Below, in pieces: positions 60,257 through 64,000 of a stretch of DNA of 64,000 nt. Both the position numbers and the translations under genes were made by a program. The stretch is from positions 189,596,448 through 189,660,447 of the forward strand of contig OY720632.1 in assembly GCA_963169105.1 (NCBI GenBank), read 5' to 3'. Origin of the DNA: Ceriagrion tenellum (Eukaryota; Arthropoda; Insecta; Odonata; Coenagrionidae). The stretch's first letter is position 1; each line of letters begins with the position of its first letter. The notes below the pieces were generated by a model. The model did no database searches. It was not told the DNA's origin and worked only from the letters and a program-made list of their open reading frames with translations.

Positions 60257-61780
60257 GTAAGTGCACTCCTTTTTACCTACACTGCAATGATGGCCATTGG
60301 AAATACTAATGAAGTCACTTCGCATTATTAATAAATTTCCGGATAGTGATATTTACGAAGTGGTAAGAAGTTAATTGTGCATTAGTGTAATCAAATTTGG
60401 AGAGGAATCAAATATATCTGTAGACCGGACGATATTAAATAGTGTATAATTACGTCCCTCGTGTATTACTACATTTTATTCACTGCATTATGATTACTTG
60501 TAAGTAAAACCCATGTATATTTATGGTAAAAACCTGTAAGACGTGTTTATTTACAATCTGTCGACTTTATTTACATTTGAACTTCCGTCTTTCATCACTA
60601 GGCGGCATCACTTTCCAAAAAGTTGTTTGTTTACGGAATTCTAGACAATAATCTTTGGCGACGAGACAACATTCCATAATATATATATTGATGCTTCAGT
60701 CGTTGCGCTGCTTGTGTCGTCCGGGTGACGTCATGGGCAGAGAGGACTCGACTTGGGGCCAAGGAAGGAGACGTCATGCGTGGTATTGGGTCGTGCCCAC
60801 GCTTATCCGTCCAACTCCTCGCGAGGGTCGTTCCATGGGAGCAGGCAGGGGATGCCCCCAAATCACCAGCTCCTGGCCGTGTTCCAATCCGTAGGGTGCA
60901 CACTATGCAATTACGCCCTTATGCCCTATCCTGCACTTCACGCACTTTCTGCTCTTAAGGTAGCCAGCGCCAAGGTATCCCCGTGTCCAATGTCGGAACT
61001 ATATCAGAACCGCCTCGGCCCGTAAGTTGGTTTGCATACTTCTTCCGCAGGCCGATGAACTGTATTATCCTTTCGTCTGTCCCTAGTATATGAGAAGAAC
61101 ATCCATTAGTCACTCAGAATTGTAATTTATCGCAAGGCATCGCATTGGAAATTCGCATTATTCACGAAAGGGAAATTATTTGGGCGCAAAAGAGCGCAGA
61201 AGGGCGCATCGTCATACACTTACCCTCCATGTGCACTAGCTCCCTAGTCATGATGTGCTCTAACGGATTGGAACCGCACTATATGACGTCACATCCGAAA
61301 AATGACAATCGAAAAGAGCAGATAAGGGTACGAAGTGTGCATAATATTGGATTGGAACACGGCCCCTGTCTCACTCCTCTCCCCCACCCACCCCAAACCG
61401 TCTCCCTTTCGGGTCGACCCCTGGTGCCAGGGAATTTGGAGAGGCCAAGTTCTTAAGGCGCCCTTTTCCGAAAGAAAGATGGCGCGTCCCGCATTGTCGT
61501 TCTTTCCTCCTCCCGCTCTCCGGCGCCTGGGAGTCCATGCGTCTGTAAATCCCACTCCGTTGAATCCGAATGGACGCCCACGGTGAGAAGGTGGAGAATG
61601 TATAAACGCATCGCTTATGACGACACCTAGAATACACATGAATAAATGAAAAAGGGGGTAGCAGCGGATGCGTTTATTCCGAGAATCCGACACGTCCTTT
61701 GGCCACCGATTCGTTTTTTCCTCCTCGTCGGAAGTCAGCGCTGGAAAAATCGAACATTTTTGAAAGCACACGGCGAAAAA
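60257..61780. other. No confident feature; GC-rich in parts
   Basis: If the THAP exon is real, this would begin its intron. The 60640-61060 and 61190-61600 parts are GC-rich, with many overlapping frames on both strands and no recognised domain. Confidence 0.35.
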
Positions 61781-61873
61781 GTAGGATTTCGTACGGTTCG
61801 TTCTTCCTTATTCCATGATTAGGAAGTCCATTGACCCGTAATTTTTCTATGCGAGCTCCCTCGTTGCTTGTCC
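61781..61873 (+). repeat. Direct repeat, left copy
   Basis: A 93-bp unit starting GTAGGATTTCG and ending TCCCTCGTTGCTTGTCC, repeated at 62552-62644 in the same orientation with about ten differences. Confidence 0.85.
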
Positions 61874-62551
61874 TGATTTATAATTGATCACGTTGAGAGA
61901 TTGCGGCGCGACTTGTTCTGTGTATGCAGACCTACTCCGTCAGTGACTAGAACGGGGTTGAAAAAGCCCCCCACACCCTCCCGCCGAAAATTTGAATGTC
62001 TTATTGAAAGGATAGCACATATGGAGACAGTATGACCGACCATGTATACAACCAAGTTAAGAGGACTACAATTATGCTATTTTTATTATCCTTTTTAATA
62101 GATATTTGTCCAAGCGTATAACACACTCTCAGCAGTTTGGACAGCAGGTAACATCGTGCAATATCCGCCACTACATAGCAGTCTCACTCGCACTTTCGCT
62201 CATCCAAATATATCTACATGTATACTGAACATGTTCAACATTGGCACACCCCGTTAGCATATTGTCTCCATGCAACTCCCCCACCGGAAACGAAATGTTG
62301 GCGATGTCACTCAACTCTGCGTTACTTCACGTCGACCTTTGGTGAAAGAAAAACAGCGGTGTGTTGTTGTATTTTGAGCCGTTATCCGCAAGGAAACTGG
62401 AGCCGCTATCTTATTTACGACCATTCCTCAGATCTGCAACCATCTCTATGAGCTGCTGTCCAGAAAGCGATGATATCGGCCTATCATTCTCCTTTCACTC
62501 ATCATACAATATTTCGATGATCACAACAGTGGCCGTGGAGCGAGGGTGGAA
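61874..62551. other. Sequence between direct repeats
   Basis: 678 bp with no recognised gene, bounded by the two 93-bp direct repeats. Such an arrangement could be a segmental duplication or an element with terminal direct repeats; no RT, integrase or transposase is visible. Confidence 0.4.
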
Positions 62552-62644
62552 GTAGGATTTCGCACGATTCGTTCTTCCTTATTCCACGATTAGGTGGTCC
62601 AATGACCCGAAATTTTTCTTTGCGAGCTCCCTCGTTGCTTGTCC
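62552..62644 (+). repeat. Direct repeat, right copy
   Basis: The partner of 61781-61873, sharing GTAGGATTTCG, TTCGTTCTTCCTTATTCCA, CGATTAGG, AATGACCCG and GCGAGCTCCCTCGTTGCTTG. Confidence 0.85.
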
Positions 62645-62786
62645 AAAATATTTTTCCGTTGCGGAGCTCTCTCTTGCTGAAATGTCTAGCATTTGAAAGT
62701 GCCTTTAATGGGTTTAAAAACCCCGGATGGCGGAGACACTTTCCGAGGTAATCACGCCGACTCCATTACATTGCGTGCCCTTTGTT

Positions 62787-63275
62787 AAGATTGAGGCTCA
62801 GTGTAGAGCTGTAAACCGATAGATTTAAGATGTCAATTTTTCCACGAACAATAAGGGACCATAATAGTTGTGATGGATCAGGTCTAGGACACCGACTAGG
62901 TTAGATAGGTTTCTTCAGTAGTGCTAAATGTCTTAACATGAATTGTATATACTAACCTCGCATGCAATCTCCGGCATGATATACTCCTGCATGTCTTAGT
63001 GCCTTGTAGTGCTATTTATTTGTCACATTAATAATACTAACCAGTAGTTATATCTTGAGTAGTGTGTTGCATGGCAGCTTGTTCTTCGTATCACTCTCCT
63101 GGTTTGTGGTCTGGCTGCGTACCGTTGCCCTGACTGCTTTTGGCCTGCGCCTGGCATTCGGAGGAACGCGCGTGGTTCTGATTGAACTGGGATGAATGTT
63201 TCATGCCTGGTGTGGAATCTCCCCGTGCCACATACCCTAGTGGTGGCTTTCACGGTGTTTTGTAGATGTAGATGT
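62787..63275 (+). mobile_element. LINE family B-related 3' fragment
   Basis: The 3' end of an element related to family B. Broken coding sequence gives RFKMSIFPRTIRDHNSCD (family B: RYKMSFFPRTIRDHNSCD), then a 3' UTR of about 400 bp. The end shows CATGCCTGGTG, the stem-loop CCGTG...CACGG and the tail TGTAGATGTAGATGT at 63261-63275. The 3' UTR is longer than that of family B at 50014-50338, so this is a relative rather than a copy. Confidence 0.82.
63223..63255 (+). other. 3' stem-loop of family B-related fragment
   Basis: The outer stem CCGTG (63223-63227) pairs with CACGG (63251-63255), with an inner ACC/GGT pairing. It lies in the same place relative to the TGTAGAT tail as in families A and B, with three changed outer pairs that all still pair. 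Confidence 0.6.
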
Positions 63276-64000
63276 AAACGCTCAATTCCAAATTTATATA
63301 TTTAATGCGCTTTGACATTAAATTTTAAAAATTTCGCTTTGGGACAAGGAGTGAGCTAATTCTTTAATGTTCGAGATGAATCAATTTTTGTTGAATGCTT
63401 TAATTTTTAACCTTATGTCAATTAATGTACAGATTGGTTCTTTTCGTTTGAGTCTTAGGAAGAAACAGAAGTTTTGTGGACGTGCCAAAGTGGTAAGAGG
63501 TTGGCCTTTCTCTGCGTCTCTGGATGTATCCTAAGGCCAACTTTCCAACAGTTTTTCCTTAGTTCTATCTAAAACGTCATACAAAGAGTACTCTTTAAAC
63601 TTTGATTGCAGGTTCTTTAATGTTCTATTTTCAAATCTTATTAAATACAAATCAAAAGAAAAATGGCGAATCAGTGGAACAGATATTAAAATTGAACTTT
63701 TTTTAAGCGGTGCAAAGAATTGCAATGTGGGGAAGATAGTTTGCACTATACCACAAAAAAAATATAAATGAGTTGAGAATTTGGTTAAAAGGTGATTAAT
63801 ACGTTTATAATGTGACGGTGAATCTGTTTTGTACATGATATTTGGTGGTTAGCATGGTTTGAATACATAAAATTTTGCTTTGTCAACAGTTGAAAATTTC
63901 GCTGCAGAAATGAAAGCTTAGAGAAATTATTTTTCATACGTTTCGCAACTTCACAATAACCTCTGCCGACGAGAAATCCTGCTGCTAATTGTGGTACATT
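63276..64000. other. No confident feature
   Basis: The 101-codon frame 63531-63836 (-) is unrecognised. A small GTTGGCCTT/AAGGCCAAC inverted repeat lies at 63502-63541. Confidence 0.4.

Noticed and set aside
60631..61025. Cluster of 77-90-codon frames on both strands
   Set aside because: Compositional frames in a CpG-rich patch; no family resemblance.
61289..61771. 160-codon open frame on the - strand
   Set aside because: GC-rich region with several overlapping frames on both strands; no domain or signal recognised.
1..64000. CRISPR arrays, prokaryotic operons, rRNA genes
   Set aside because: No regularly spaced identical repeats, Shine-Dalgarno-linked gene runs or rRNA-like stretches were seen; the content is clearly eukaryotic and transposon-rich.

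Overview
This window looks like repeat-rich, intron-scale DNA from an animal, most likely an arthropod. It has no operon-like gene packing. It carries several non-LTR (LINE) retrotransposon families, Penelope-like elements (PLEs), a Helitron-like element, small non-autonomous DNA transposons and long AT-rich stretches broken by CpG-rich islands. The arthropod assignment is inference from the repeat mix; no host gene here fixes the species. Almost every recognisable protein is transposon-derived. The one plausible host-type exon is a short THAP-like zinc-finger exon at 60143-60256 that ends at a GTAAGT donor.

Three LINE families are named here for convenience. Family A has seven damaged copies, all ending in a TGTAGATGTAGAT-type tail or its remnant: 8515-9291 (-), 22981-23338 (+), about 27870-30210 (+), 39401-40126 (+, internal), 43498-44262 (-, internal), 45088-45447 (+) and about 46869-49094 (+). 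Family B has one almost complete copy, 50014 to about 54700 (-). It has a coiled-coil/SGNH-like ORF1 and an endonuclease-RT ORF2. Its visible lesions are a one-base slip in a G run of ORF1, one in-frame TAA in ORF2 and an Asp-to-His change in the RT catalytic box. A related 3' fragment lies at 62787-63275 (+). Family C is a different LINE seen at 1-740 (+) and 16970-17640 (-), the latter split by a hairpin insertion. A further RT scrap is at 21310-21535 (-).

PLE relics lie at 3100-3975 (-, RT with intact YVDD), 56094-56842 (-, N-terminal part and LPKIHK region) and 37889-38516 (GIY-YIG-type C-terminal segment between long inverted repeats). Palindromes at 6754-6936, 17240-17433 and 37889-38516 share a CTGATGA...GAAAC-like signature that resembles hammerhead ribozymes of PLEs.

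Other repeats are a TTAA-flanked 566-bp MITE (5635-6198, 18778-19339, 57150-57275), a second MITE with CCGCTTTACAC ends (57410-57630, 10092-10235), a tRNA-like palindromic element (10543-10867), a Helitron-like element with TC...CTAG ends (40951-41510), an unclassified dispersed repeat in three copies (30.6, 35.7 and 43.2 kb) and several short tandem duplications. The most interesting signal is a stem-loop just before the TGTAGAT tail. It is kept by compensatory base changes across family A, family B and the third related fragment.
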